Assembly: GCA_963706385.1 (NCBI GenBank)
Contig: OY970153.1
Coordinates: 2,170,001 to 2,234,000 of the forward strand
Origin: Poindextera sp963706385
Lineage (GTDB): Bacteria > Pseudomonadota > Alphaproteobacteria > Caulobacterales > Caulobacteraceae
Length of the DNA stretch: 64,000 nt
Reading direction: 5' to 3'
Notes under the pieces: model-generated
Told to the model about the DNA's origin: nothing
Databases searched by the model: none
What the model saw: only the letters and a program-made list of their open reading frames with translations
Shown: positions 45,816-54,922 of the stretch, piece by piece
Layout of the letters: each line of letters begins with the position of its first letter
Numbering within the stretch: position 1 is the stretch's first letter
Made by a program: the position numbers and the translations under genes

Positions 45816-47780
45816 ATGGCGTCCGAGACCCCGCGCGCGACCAGGGCCGAACAGGCCGCGCCTTCCGACCCGGAAACCCCGGCGCAGACCTCGCCCGAAG
45901 AGTCGGCCGCCGCGCCGAGCGCCCACGGGTTCGCCGCCTTGGCCCTAGGCGCGGTCGGCGTGGTGTTCGGCGATATCGGCACCAGCCCGCTCTACGCCAT
46001 GCGCGAGGCGCTACGGCACACGCGGGCCGCGGAATCGCCGCAACTGGCGGTGCTGGGCGTGGTCTCGCTGGTGATCTGGACCCTGACCCTGATCGTCACG
46101 GTCAAGTACATCATCTTTTTGATGCGGGCCGACAATCGCGGCGAGGGCGGGACGCTGGCCCTGATGTCGCTCGCCCAGCGCGCGGTCGGTCGGCGCACCG
46201 CGATGATCTTCCTGTTGGGGGTTGTCGGCGCGGCGCTGTTCTACGGCGAGGGAGTGATCACCCCGGCGATCTCGGTGCTGTCGGCGGTGGAGGGGGTGCG
46301 CGGCGCGCCGAACATCGGCCACAGCCTGGCCCCGCACGTGGTGCCAATCGCCGGCGGCATCCTGATCGCTCTCTTCCTGTTACAGGCCAGGGGCACCCAT
46401 CGGGTGGCCGCCTTCTTCGGCCCGATCACCGCGGCGTGGTTCCTGACCCTGGGCGGGCTGGGCCTCTATCACCTGCGCGACGACTTGTCGGTGTTTCGCG
46501 GCCTCAATCCCTGGTACGGGGTCAAGTTCCTGATCGACAACAGCATCCTGGGCTTCGTCATCTTGGGCAGCGTGTTCCTGGCGGTGACCGGGGCCGAGGC
46601 GCTGTACACCGACATGGGCCACTTCGGCCGCGGCCCGATCCGCGCGGCCTGGTTCGTGCTGGTGTTTCCCTGTCTCGTCCTGAACTACCTCGGCCAGGGG
46701 GCGGTGGTGTTGCAGCACCCGGCGGCTCGGTTCAGCCCGTTCTGGGCGATGACGCCCCAAATCGCCTACTGGCCGGTGCTGGTCCTGGCCACCGTGGCCA
46801 CGGTGATCGCCAGCCAGGCGGTGATCACCGGCGCCTTTTCGATGACCCAGCAAGCGGTCCAGCTCGGCCTGTTGCCTCGGCTGGAGATCAGGCGGACCTC
46901 GGAAACCCAGGCGGGGCAGATCTTCGTGCCGACGGTGAACCTGCTCCTGATGCTCGGGGTCCTGTTGCTGCTGCTGATCTTCCGCTCATCGAGCCGGCTG
47001 GCGGCGGCCTATGGCGCGGCGGTGACCGGGGCGATGCTGGTCGACACGCTGCTGGCCTATTTCGTGGTCCGACGGATGTGGAAATGGAACCTGGTCCAGA
47101 CCGCCTGCCTCTTGGTCCCGATCACCACGGTGGACCTGGTGTTCACCGCCTCGAACCTCTTGAAGATCCGCGCCGGCGCCTGGCTGCCCCTGGTGCTGGG
47201 CGGCGGGCTGATGGTGATCATGTGGACCTGGGCGCGGGGAACCCGGATCCTGTTCGAGAAGACCCGGCGCGACAGCCTGCCCTTGAGCGAGCTGATCGAC
47301 ATGCTGCACGCCCGCCCGCCCTATCGCGCGCCGGGCACGGCGATCTTCCTGACCTCCGATCCGGACATGACCCCGGTCGCGTTGATGCACAATCTCAAAC
47401 ACAACAAGATGCTGCACGAGAAGAACGTCATCCTGACCGTGCGGACGGCGGAAACGCCGCGCGTGCCCGAGGCCGAACGGGTCACCATCGAGCCGATCGA
47501 CGACGACTTCAAGAAAGTGTGGATCTCCTATGGCTTCATGGAAAGCCCGAACCTTCCGCGCGCCTTGCAGCAGCGCAAGAAGCTGGGGCTGAAGTTCGAC
47601 ATCATGTCGACCAGCTTCTACCTCGGGCGCCGCTCGCTGGTCGCCGCCGCCCAGCCGGGCATGCCGATGTGGCAGGACAAACTGTTCATCTTCCTGATGA
47701 AGAACGCCGCCAATCCGACCGAATTCTTCAAGATCCCGCCCGGACGGGTGGTCGAACTCGGCGCGCAGCTGACGGTTTAA
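45816..47780 (+). CDS. kup: Kup-type potassium transporter
   Basis: Low-affinity K+/H+ symporter of the inner membrane. The 654-residue protein has a variable N-terminus, then ALALGAVGVVFGDIGTSPLYA, ALFYGEGVITPAISVLSAVEG and GAEALYTDMGHFGR. About 12 membrane spans and a cytoplasmic C-terminal domain (from about residue 480) follow. ATG 45816 follows a CGGAGGAG ribosome site; a longer frame upstream overlaps the divergent SDR gene and is unlike Kup. Confidence 0.96.
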   Translation: MASETPRATRAEQAAPSDPETPAQTSPEESAAAPSAHGFAALALGAVGVVFGDIGTSPLYAMREALRHTRAAESPQLAVLGVVSLVIWTLTLIVTVKYIIFLMRADNRGEGGTLALMSLAQRAVGRRTAMIFLLGVVGAALFYGEGVITPAISVLSAVEGVRGAPNIGHSLAPHVVPIAGGILIALFLLQARGTHRVAAFFGPITAAWFLTLGGLGLYHLRDDLSVFRGLNPWYGVKFLIDNSILGFVILGSVFLAVTGAEALYTDMGHFGRGPIRAAWFVLVFPCLVLNYLGQGAVVLQHPAARFSPFWAMTPQIAYWPVLVLATVATVIASQAVITGAFSMTQQAVQLGLLPRLEIRRTSETQAGQIFVPTVNLLLMLGVLLLLLIFRSSSRLAAAYGAAVTGAMLVDTLLAYFVVRRMWKWNLVQTACLLVPITTVDLVFTASNLLKIRAGAWLPLVLGGGLMVIMWTWARGTRILFEKTRRDSLPLSELIDMLHARPPYRAPGTAIFLTSDPDMTPVALMHNLKHNKMLHEKNVILTVRTAETPRVPEAERVTIEPIDDDFKKVWISYGFMESPNLPRALQQRKKLGLKFDIMSTSFYLGRRSLVAAAQPGMPMWQDKLFIFLMKNAANPTEFFKIPPGRVVELGAQLTV

Positions 47781-47858
47781 GGCCTGAAATCGGCCCGCGG
47801 GGTTGAATCCGCCGCATAAGCGGCCTTTAAGGCGCCCGTAAACCCGCCAAGGACGCCC

Positions 47859-49094
47859 ATGCCCGCCCAGCCGCCGCCCAAGAAAGTCGTGCTCGCCTAT
47901 TCCGGCGGCCTGGACTCCTCGACCATCGTCAAGTGGCTGCAGGTGACCTACGGCTGCGAGGTGGTGACCTTCACCGCCGACCTCGGCCAGGGTGAGGAGC
48001 TGGGGCCGGCGCGCGACAAGGCCTTGTCGCTGGGGGTCAAGCCGGAGAACATCTTCATCGAGGACCTGCGCGAGGAGTTCGTGCGCGACTATGTCTTCCC
48101 GATGTTCCGGGCCAACACCGTCTACGAGGGTCAGTACCTGCTGGGCACCTCGATCGCCCGGCCGCTGATCGCCAAGACCCAGATCGACATCGCCCGCCAG
48201 GTCGGCGCCGACGCGGTCTCCCACGGCTCGACCGGCAAGGGCAACGACCAGGTCCGCTACGAGGTGGCCTATTATGCGCTGGAGCCCGACATCCGGGTGA
48301 TCGCGCCGTGGCGCGAGTGGAGTTTCGCCAGCCGCGAGGCGCTGCTCGACTTCGCCGAAAAGCACCAGATCCCGATCGCCAAGGACAAGCGCGGCGAGGC
48401 GCCCTTCTCGGTCGACGCCAACCTTCTGCACTCCTCGTCCGAGGGCAAGGTGCTGGAGGACCCGGCGATCGAGGCGCCGGAATTCGTCTATCAGCGGACC
48501 ATCTCGCCCGAGGCCGCGCCCGATAAGCCCTGGGTGTTCACGATGGATTTCGAGCGCGGCGATCCGGTGGCGATCGACGGCGAGACGCTGTCGCCGGCGG
48601 CGCTGCTGACCAGGCTGAACCAGCTCGGCCACGACAATGGCGTCGGCCGGCTGGATCTGGTGGAGAACCGTTTCGTCGGGATGAAGTCGCGCGGCGTCTA
48701 CGAGACCCCTGGCGGGACCATCCTGCTGGCCGCCCACCGCGGAATCGAATCGATCACGCTGGATCGCGGCGCCATGCACCTGAAGGACGAGATCATGCCG
48801 CGCTACGCCGAGATGATCTACAACGGCTTCTGGTTCTCGCCCGAGCGCGAGATGCTGCAGGCGCTGATCGACAAGAGCCAGGCGCTGGTCACCGGCCGGG
48901 TCCGGATCAAGCTCTACAAGGGCAATGTCAGCGTGATCGGCCGCGAGAGCCCCTATTCGCTGTACGACCAGGAGCTGGTCACCTTCGAGGAGGGCAAGGT
49001 CGCCTACGACCACCGCGACGCGGCTGGCTTCATCAAGCTGAACGCGCTGCGCCTGCGCGTGGCGGCCAAGCGCGACCGGCGGGGCGCGCCCTGA
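47859..49094 (+). CDS. argG: Argininosuccinate synthase
   Basis: ATP-dependent joining of citrulline and aspartate in arginine synthesis. The 411-residue protein has the PP-loop AYSGGLDSSTIVKWL (residues 13-27), GTSIARPLIAKTQIDIAR, HGSTGKGNDQVRYEV and KSRGVYETPGGTILL. ATG 47859 is 78 bases after kup. A small GCCGC/GCGGC hairpin with CTTT lies between them but is too weak to call a terminator. Normal length. Confidence 0.97.
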   Translation: MPAQPPPKKVVLAYSGGLDSSTIVKWLQVTYGCEVVTFTADLGQGEELGPARDKALSLGVKPENIFIEDLREEFVRDYVFPMFRANTVYEGQYLLGTSIARPLIAKTQIDIARQVGADAVSHGSTGKGNDQVRYEVAYYALEPDIRVIAPWREWSFASREALLDFAEKHQIPIAKDKRGEAPFSVDANLLHSSSEGKVLEDPAIEAPEFVYQRTISPEAAPDKPWVFTMDFERGDPVAIDGETLSPAALLTRLNQLGHDNGVGRLDLVENRFVGMKSRGVYETPGGTILLAAHRGIESITLDRGAMHLKDEIMPRYAEMIYNGFWFSPEREMLQALIDKSQALVTGRVRIKLYKGNVSVIGRESPYSLYDQELVTFEEGKVAYDHRDAAGFIKLNALRLRVAAKRDRRGAP

Positions 49095-49214
49095 CCCGGG
49101 CTTGATCGGGAGGGCGTTGACGCCTGGTCCGGCCAGGCTCATCCTGCCCTCTTAGCCCAAATCCTCACGCCGCGCGCCGCCCGAGCGATCTCGCGCGCCC
49201 GCCAAGGAGCCGCG

Positions 49215-49910
49215 ATGCCGGCCGATCCGCGCCTGATCATCCCGCTGGACCTGCCGACGCGGGCCGACGCCGAGGCCATGGTCGAGCGGCTGGGCGAGAC
49301 GGTCGGTTTCTACAAGATCGGGCTGCAGCTGCTGGCCGGGGGCGGCATGGACATGGCCCGAGACCTGAAGCGGCGCGGCCGGCGCGTGTTCCTCGACTGG
49401 AAGTTGCACGACATCGGCGCGACGGTGGAAAAAGCCACCGCGGCGATCGTCGCCACCGGGGCCTGCGACCTGCTCACCGTCCACGCCGAGCCCCAGGTGA
49501 TGGCCGCCGCCGCCCGCGGCCGCGCCGGCGCGCTGGGGGCGAAGATCGTCGGCGTCACCGTGCTGACCAGCCTGAACGACGCCGACCTGGCCGAGCTGGG
49601 CTATGGCCTCTCGGTCGAGGCCCTGGTCGAACGACGCATCCGCCAGGCGCTCGACGCCGGGCTCGACGGCGTGGTGGCCAGTCCGCACGAGGCGGCCCTG
49701 GCCAGGCGGATCGGCGGGCCGGGCTTTCTGGTGATCACGCCGGGGGTGCGCCCGACCTGGGCCAAGGCCGACGATCAGGCGCGCGCGGCCACGCCCGCCG
49801 AGGCGCTGCGCGCCGGGGCCAGCCATCTGGTCTGCGGTCGGCCGATCACCGCCGCCAATGATCCGCGCGCCGCGGCGCTGGCGGTGGCCGAAGAGATGGC
49901 GGCGATCTGA
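49215..49910 (+). CDS. pyrF: Orotidine 5'-phosphate decarboxylase
   Basis: Final step of UMP synthesis. The 231-residue barrel has LIIPLDLPTRADAEAM, the catalytic Lys/Asp set in FLDWKLHDIGATVEKA, and the phosphate-binding LVCGRPITAANDPRAAA. It is preceded by AAGGAG. It lies 3 bases from the stop of the convergent secreted-protein gene. Length and motifs are normal. Confidence 0.96.
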   Translation: MPADPRLIIPLDLPTRADAEAMVERLGETVGFYKIGLQLLAGGGMDMARDLKRRGRRVFLDWKLHDIGATVEKATAAIVATGACDLLTVHAEPQVMAAAARGRAGALGAKIVGVTVLTSLNDADLAELGYGLSVEALVERRIRQALDAGLDGVVASPHEAALARRIGGPGFLVITPGVRPTWAKADDQARAATPAEALRAGASHLVCGRPITAANDPRAAALAVAEEMAAI

Positions 49911-49913
49911 AGC

Positions 49914-50345
49914 CTATCGGCAGCCGCAGCCGCGGCCGCCGTGATGGAAGCCGCCGTGGCCGCGGATCGAGACGCTGACCGACGCGCTGGCGCTGGCCCG
50001 CGCGCTGGCGAAGGCGCCCACTGATCCGCCGGCATAGGCGAAGCCGCCGCCGCCATAACCGTAGTCGACCGGGAAAGGACCCACCCCTCCGGCGTCGGCG
50101 AAAAAGCTGACCGGCAGATAGTCGACCTCCGCCGCGCCATCCCGATCCTCGACATAGGTCCGTTCGCTGAACCAGGCTTGTTCGCCGGACCGGCTCCATT
50201 CGGCGGCCTCGATCGCGGCGGTGCGAACCGTCGGCGGATAGCCGTGCGCGCCGCCCGCCCAGGCAAGCGGCGCGGTCGCCAGGCCGATCAGCATCGCGGC
50301 GGCGATCAGGGCGACTCGGCGTGGGGCGGTTCGCATTGGGCGCAT
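49914..50345 (-). CDS. Secreted Gly/Ala/Ser-rich hypothetical protein
   Basis: 143-residue protein with a clear signal peptide (RRVALIAAAMLIGLATAPLAWAGGA, cleavage expected after AWA). The mature part holds a charged region (ERTYVEDRDGAAEVDYLPVSFF), then Gly/Tyr-rich VDYGYGGGGFAYAGGS, an alternating ARASASASVSVSIRG stretch and an HGGFHHGGRGCGCR end. The alternating Ala/Ser/Val part could form a beta structure. The His/Cys end could bind metal. No family is recognised. ATG 50336 is an alternative start. Confidence 0.7.
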   Translation of the reverse strand: MRPMRTAPRRVALIAAAMLIGLATAPLAWAGGAHGYPPTVRTAAIEAAEWSRSGEQAWFSERTYVEDRDGAAEVDYLPVSFFADAGGVGPFPVDYGYGGGGFAYAGGSVGAFASARASASASVSVSIRGHGGFHHGGRGCGCR

Positions 50346-50438
50346 CCGGCGATCGGTTGGCGTTAACCAAATCTAGGACCGTCAGCGCATAGCCGCCAGC
50401 CGCTGCGCCCAAAAGGCGAGTAGCCAAGGCGCGCGGGT

Positions 50439-50636
50439 CTAGAAGTCGACCGCCAGCCCCTTGCGCTCCCAGTCGCCGTAGCGGGTGGGCTCGGGCCCGA
50501 CGGGGCCGCCCCGCTCACCGCTCGGCGCGGCGGCGGCCTCGGCGGCGCGGCGCTGGGCGGCTTCCTCCAGCGCCCGGCGGGCGGCGGGGGTCAGGGCCTT
50601 GCCGGGCGCGGCGTTGGGAACAGCGTCGTCTGACAT
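50439..50636 (-). CDS. DUF1674 protein (SDHAF4-like)
   Basis: 65-residue protein whose C-terminus GPEPTRYGDWERKGLAVDF is the hallmark of DUF1674, the family that includes the mitochondrial succinate dehydrogenase assembly factor 4. In that family the protein binds the flavinylated SdhA subunit. The N-terminal two-thirds is Ala/Arg-rich and variable. The sdh genes are not in this window. It is divergent from rsmB, 95 bases away. Confidence 0.85.
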   Translation of the reverse strand: MSDDAVPNAAPGKALTPAARRALEEAAQRRAAEAAAAPSGERGGPVGPEPTRYGDWERKGLAVDF

Positions 50637-50731
50637 GGGCCACATCTAGCGGGCGTTCCAGGCCGGCGCCAGGGCCAGGGGGATTGGCTCTTGGGGCTTG
50701 AACCGCGTCCGCGCCGGGTGCACGGCGGGGC

Positions 50732-52048
50732 ATGGGCAAAGACAAGACCGCCGAGCGCGCGCACGAACTGGCCGCCCGGCGGGCCGCGATCGACCTGGTG
50801 GCGAGCGCCCTGGACCACCGGGGCGGGCTGGATGAGGCGATGGAGCGCGCCCCGTTCGCGGGCCTGGAGCCGCGCGAACGGGGCCTCGCCCGGATGATCG
50901 CCATGACCCTGCTGCGGCGCCTCGGCGTGATCGACCGGCTGCTCGCGGCGCGGCTGGCCAAGCCACCACCGCCCGCGGTGACCATGCTGCTGCGCCTCGG
51001 CGCGGCGCAAGCGCTCTATCTGGACGTGCCAGCCTTCGCCGCGGTCGACACCACCGTGCGGCTGGCCGAATCAGGCCACGCCACCCGACCGTTCAAGGGC
51101 CTGATCAACGCCGTGCTGCGCGGCCTTCTGCGCGAAGCCGGCGGCGGCGAGACCGATCCCGAGCACCTGGCGCCCGACTGGCTGTTCGCCCGCTGGCGTT
51201 CAGCCTATGGCGAGGCCGCGGCGCGCCAGATCGCCGCCATGATCGTCGAGGAGCCGGCGACCGACGTCACCCTGCGCGATCCGAACAACGCCGGCTTGGC
51301 GGCCGCGCTCGAGGCCGAGGCCCTGCCCGGCGGCTCGCTGCGGGTGCGCCGGCGGGGCGATGTGGCCGCTTGGCCGGGCTATGCGGAGGGGCGCTGGTGG
51401 GTGCAGGACGCCGCGGCGGCGGTTCCCGCCCGGCTTTTGCGGCTGAAAGAGGGACAAACCGCGCTCGATCTCTGCGCCGCGCCCGGCGGCAAGGCGTTGC
51501 AGATGGCCGCCGCCGGGGCTCGGGTGACCGCGCTCGACCGTTCGGGCCCACGCCTTGGGCGGTTGCGCCAGACACTGGAGCGCACTGGGCTTTCGGCCGA
51601 GATCGTCACCGCCGACGCCGCCGCCTGGCCCGATGGGCGAGGTTTCGACGCCGTGCTGCTCGACGCTCCCTGTTCGGCCACCGGCACTTTCCGGCGCAAC
51701 CCCGATGTGCTGTGGGGCATACGGGCGAGCGACATCGCCAAGCTGGCCGGGGTGCAAGCCGGGTTGCTGGACGCCGCCGCAGAGCGGGTCGCGCCCGGCG
51801 GGCGGCTGGTCTATTGCGTGTGCTCGCTGGAGCCGGAAGAGGGTGAGGCTCAGATCGAGGGCTTGCTTAAGCGGCGGGGCGATTTCCGGCTCGATCCGAT
51901 CGCGCCCGGAGAAGGCGGCGCGCCGGAGGCGTCAGTGACCAAGGCTGGCTGGCTGCGCATTCTGCCGCATCAGATGGCGGGCGGGCTCGATGGCTTCTTC
52001 GCGGCCCGCTTGAGGCGCGCCTCTAATCCGGCTTCCGGCGCAGGGTGA
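50732..52048 (+). CDS. rsmB: 16S rRNA (cytosine-C5)-methyltransferase RsmB
   Basis: m5C967 methyltransferase of 16S rRNA. The 438-residue protein has an N-terminal NusB-like RNA-binding domain (residues about 5-140, ARRAAIDLVASALDHRGG, FKGLINAVLRGLLRE). The Rossmann methyltransferase domain has LDLCAAPGGKALQMA, LLDAPCSATGTFRRNPD with the catalytic PC motif, and YCVCSLEPEEGE. Its 3' end overlaps the convergent smr gene by 26 bases. Confidence 0.94.
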   Translation: MGKDKTAERAHELAARRAAIDLVASALDHRGGLDEAMERAPFAGLEPRERGLARMIAMTLLRRLGVIDRLLAARLAKPPPPAVTMLLRLGAAQALYLDVPAFAAVDTTVRLAESGHATRPFKGLINAVLRGLLREAGGGETDPEHLAPDWLFARWRSAYGEAAARQIAAMIVEEPATDVTLRDPNNAGLAAALEAEALPGGSLRVRRRGDVAAWPGYAEGRWWVQDAAAAVPARLLRLKEGQTALDLCAAPGGKALQMAAAGARVTALDRSGPRLGRLRQTLERTGLSAEIVTADAAAWPDGRGFDAVLLDAPCSATGTFRRNPDVLWGIRASDIAKLAGVQAGLLDAAAERVAPGGRLVYCVCSLEPEEGEAQIEGLLKRRGDFRLDPIAPGEGGAPEASVTKAGWLRILPHQMAGGLDGFFAARLRRASNPASGAG

Positions 52049-52532
52049 CATAGAGCGCGCCCTTGCCGCCGTGCCTGCGGTGGGCTTCAGAGACCCCGGC
52101 GACCAGCGCCCGGATCGGCGGCTCGGCCAGCCAGTCGGGCGCGCGCCGCTTGAGCACGCCATCGCCGGACAGACCCTTGCCGGTGATCACCAGAACCGCG
52201 GGCCAGCCGTCCTGGCTGGCCCGCCTGAGGAAGCCCTCCAGCGCCGAGCGCGCCTTGTCCTGGCTCAGGCCGTGCAGGTCGATCCTGGGGCCGAGCGCCT
52301 CCCGCTCGCGCGCCAGCCGGCGCAGTCGGCGCGGTTCGATCGGGTCGGGCGCGCCGTGCCGGTGATGCCGCGGCCGGAGCGAGGGTCGGGGCTGGGCGGT
52401 CCGCTGGATCGGCGCGGGCTCCGGCGGGGCGGCGGCGTCCGGCTTCGGCGCCTCCCGGCCCGGACCCGGACTTACGCTGGCCGCCACCCGGGCCCAGAGA
52501 TTCGCCTCCTCGGGCTTCAGCGGTCGCTTCAC
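52023..52532 (-). CDS. Smr-domain protein (MutS2 C-terminal type)
   Basis: 169-residue stand-alone Smr domain protein, a likely endonuclease. The N-terminal half is Pro/Arg-rich and probably disordered. The Smr core from about residue 80 shows IDLHGLSQDKA, VLVITGKGLSGDGVLK and GGKGALYVTLRR. It starts at a GTG overlapping the mltA stop (GTGA) and ends inside rsmB. It is the last gene of a timA-mltA-smr series. Confidence 0.9.
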   Translation of the reverse strand: MKRPLKPEEANLWARVAASVSPGPGREAPKPDAAAPPEPAPIQRTAQPRPSLRPRHHRHGAPDPIEPRRLRRLAREREALGPRIDLHGLSQDKARSALEGFLRRASQDGWPAVLVITGKGLSGDGVLKRRAPDWLAEPPIRALVAGVSEAHRRHGGKGALYVTLRRKPD

Positions 52533-53605
52533 TGGTCCCGCGGCTCCGCCGGCACGAGTTCATAGAGTCTCAGCGCATGGCGGACGTGACCCGCCTCGAC
52601 GCCCGCCGCCTCGCCCCGACCGAGATAAAGATCGGCCCGCGCCGGCCCCTTGATCGCCCCGCCGGTGTCGAGCGCCATGGCCAGCCGCCGATAGGCCGGC
52701 GCGGCGCCGTTCAGCACCGGGGCGTCGGCGTCGATCCAGTAGAGACCCCCCAGCGGATGCACGCTCTGATCCACCGCGATCGCCCGGCCCGGCGGCAGCG
52801 GCAACCCCGCGGCGCCCACCGGTTCCTGGCCATCGTCCGGCGCGAGGGTGAAGAAGACATAGCGCCGATTAAGCTGCATCACGGCGTCCGCCTCGGGCCC
52901 GCGATGATCGGCCAGCCAGGCCCGAACACCTGGGCCGGAGCTGCCCGAGCCGCTCAAGGCGCCGCGCTCGCGCAGCGGGCCCGCGATCGGCGTGAATGGC
53001 TGGCCATTGCTGCCGGCGAAGCTCGCCTTGAGCCGGCGGCCGTCGGGAAAGTCCAGCACGCCCGAGCCCTGGATCTGCATGAAGAACAAATCCTCCGGCC
53101 GCATCCAGGCCAGGGCTTGGTCGGGCGGCTCGGCCTCGATCGAGGCCCGGTCGGCGTAGGGCGCCCCGCCCGGCGGCAGGTCCGCCGGCTTGGGCCTGAC
53201 CGGGGCGGTGAAAGGGGCGATCGGCCGCTCGCGCGCCTCGTATTCGGGCACGAAGTATCCGGTCAGCAGCCCCTCCCCCTCGATCGCGCGCGGTTGGAAG
53301 CGGTCTTCAAAAAAGGCTCGGGCCTCATCCTCGCCCAGCGGGCCCAGGTCGCGAGCCTCGTGGCACAGGTCGTAGAGCGCCGGGTCCGTGGTCACCCGGC
53401 AGCCGGCCTGGAAGGCGCGGAAGCCGGCCGCGTGGTCTTCGTCGTCCCAGCCGGGCAGATCGGACAGGCGTCGAGCCTCGGGCGCCGACGGCGGGACGGC
53501 GGCGGGCGGCGGGGTGATTGGATAGCGTGGGGTGACACAGGCGGCGAGCGCCAAACAGACGACAAGTCCGCCGAACCGACACAGCCGCCGGACGGGTTCA
53601 GGCAT
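52529..53605 (-). CDS. mltA: Membrane-bound lytic murein transglycosylase A
   Basis: Outer-membrane lipoprotein that cleaves peptidoglycan to anhydromuropeptides. The 358-residue protein has a lipobox LALAAC (Cys at about residue 23), then the MltA barrel with LLTGYFVPEYEA and FFMQIQGSGVL. The 3D domain carries ALDTGGAIKGPARADLYLG with the catalytic Asp. ATG 53605 overlaps the timA stop by 8 bases. Downstream smr is coupled by GTGA. Confidence 0.95.
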   Translation of the reverse strand: MPEPVRRLCRFGGLVVCLALAACVTPRYPITPPPAAVPPSAPEARRLSDLPGWDDEDHAAGFRAFQAGCRVTTDPALYDLCHEARDLGPLGEDEARAFFEDRFQPRAIEGEGLLTGYFVPEYEARERPIAPFTAPVRPKPADLPPGGAPYADRASIEAEPPDQALAWMRPEDLFFMQIQGSGVLDFPDGRRLKASFAGSNGQPFTPIAGPLRERGALSGSGSSGPGVRAWLADHRGPEADAVMQLNRRYVFFTLAPDDGQEPVGAAGLPLPPGRAIAVDQSVHPLGGLYWIDADAPVLNGAAPAYRRLAMALDTGGAIKGPARADLYLGRGEAAGVEAGHVRHALRLYELVPAEPRDQ

Positions 53606-54209
53606 TCGCCTCGTCGACCCGAACCAGCGTCCAGTTGGGATCACGACTGGAAAGCCGCCGCTCGAAGGTCCAGAGCTCGGCCGTGCGGCGGTCGTCGACC
53701 GCCTCGCCTTCGGGTCCCTTGGTGCGGCTGCGGAATTCGGCCAGGAATCGGACCTTGGCCCGGGCGGTGTCGCCGTTGACCTCGCCGCTGTCGAGATCGG
53801 CGCGCGGTGGGTGGGTGAATTCGACCGTCTCGGTGCGGCCTTCGACCTCCCGCGCGGCGAGGGCCTTTTCGAATCCCGCCATCACCGTGGGCGAGACCAG
53901 GCGGGCGAGAGCTTCGCGATCGCCAGCGGCGAAGGCGCGGACGATGGTCTCATACGCGCCGCGCGCGCCTTGCAGGAACCGGGTCGGATCGAAGCTGGGG
54001 TCGCGGTCCAACAGCCCGGCGAAGCCGCCGGCCGGCGCCGGCTCCTCCGGTTCGCGCTGGCGGGCGTCCGCCTCGTCGGCCCGGCCCGCCGGTTGCGGGC
54101 GCAGACCCTCGTCCGGCTGACGGCCGACGCGCCGGCCGAGCACCGCATAGAGCTGGTAGAGCACCACGGCGGCGAGGGCGGCGAGGATGAGAAGTTCGAG
54201 GAGCTGCAC
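53598..54209 (-). CDS. timA: Tim44/TimA-domain membrane protein
   Basis: 203-residue protein with a single N-terminal membrane anchor (LLELLILAALAAVVLYQLYAVLG), a charged linker and a C-terminal Tim44-like NTF2-fold domain (from about residue 75, FLQGARGAYETIVRAFAAGD to the end). In alphaproteobacteria such genes lie beside secB and are called TimA, a presumed ancestor of mitochondrial Tim44. The GTG at 54209 gives the standard start. It is divergent from secB. Confidence 0.88.
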   Translation of the reverse strand: MQLLELLILAALAAVVLYQLYAVLGRRVGRQPDEGLRPQPAGRADEADARQREPEEPAPAGGFAGLLDRDPSFDPTRFLQGARGAYETIVRAFAAGDREALARLVSPTVMAGFEKALAAREVEGRTETVEFTHPPRADLDSGEVNGDTARAKVRFLAEFRSRTKGPEGEAVDDRRTAELWTFERRLSSRDPNWTLVRVDEANA

Positions 54210-54387
54210 GAAAACACCAGGTTGATGCGCGCCGACGAGATCGGCTGACGGTCCGCGGCGCGGGCCCTCAATATAGTCATGCCGCGCGACTCCGTCAGGC
54301 GCCGCGTTGCACCCCACCCGCTTGCGTGATAGCAGCCCCGCTTCCGGCCTCCAAGGCGAAGCCGTGCTGCAAGGGACAGCGCCGTTC

Positions 54388-54888
54388 ATGACCGACACCG
54401 ATATCGCTAGCTCCGCGAGCGAGCCGAACGGCCAAGACGCCGCGGTTGGACCCTCGATCCGCATCCTGGCCCAGTTCATTCGCGATCTGTCGTTCGAGAA
54501 CCCGCGCGCGCCCGATTCGCTGCGCTCGACGGGGGCTCAGCCCCAGATCGACGTCAGCGTCGAGCTCAACGCCCGGCCCCGGCCGGACGAGCTCTATGAG
54601 GTCGACCTGAAATTCACCGCCAGCGCCAAACACGGGTCCGAGCCGGTGTTCCAGGTCGAGCTGCTCTACGGCGGCCTGTTCCAGATCTCCGGCGTGCCGG
54701 AGCCGGACATCGAGCCGGTGCTGCTGATTGAATGCCCCCGGTTCATGTTCCCGTTCGTGCGCAAGGTGATCGCCGATGCGACCATGGAGGGCGGCTTTCC
54801 GCCGTTCATGCTCGATCCGATCGATTTCGCGGGTATCTACGCCGCCCGCCGCAACCAGATGTCGGGCGAGCCGGCCGGGGCGGCCTGA
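54388..54888 (+). CDS. secB: Protein-export chaperone SecB
   Basis: Cytosolic export chaperone that holds preproteins unfolded and hands them to SecA. The 166-residue protein has a short variable N-terminus, IRILAQFIRDLSFENPRAPDSL, VSVELNARPRPDELYEVDLKF and the C-terminal IECPRFMFPFVRKVIADATMEGGFPPFML. ATG 54388 (MTDTDIAS) matches family starts; an ATG further upstream would extend into the intergenic region. Divergent from timA. Confidence 0.96.
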   Translation: MTDTDIASSASEPNGQDAAVGPSIRILAQFIRDLSFENPRAPDSLRSTGAQPQIDVSVELNARPRPDELYEVDLKFTASAKHGSEPVFQVELLYGGLFQISGVPEPDIEPVLLIECPRFMFPFVRKVIADATMEGGFPPFMLDPIDFAGIYAARRNQMSGEPAGAA

Positions 54889-54922
54889 GCCGGAACATTC
54901 ATCGCTCCAGGAGGCGGCTGTT

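Noticed and set aside
47800..47840. Terminator between kup and argG
   Set aside because: The GCCGC/GCGGC stem is only five bases and is followed by CTTT, too weak to call.
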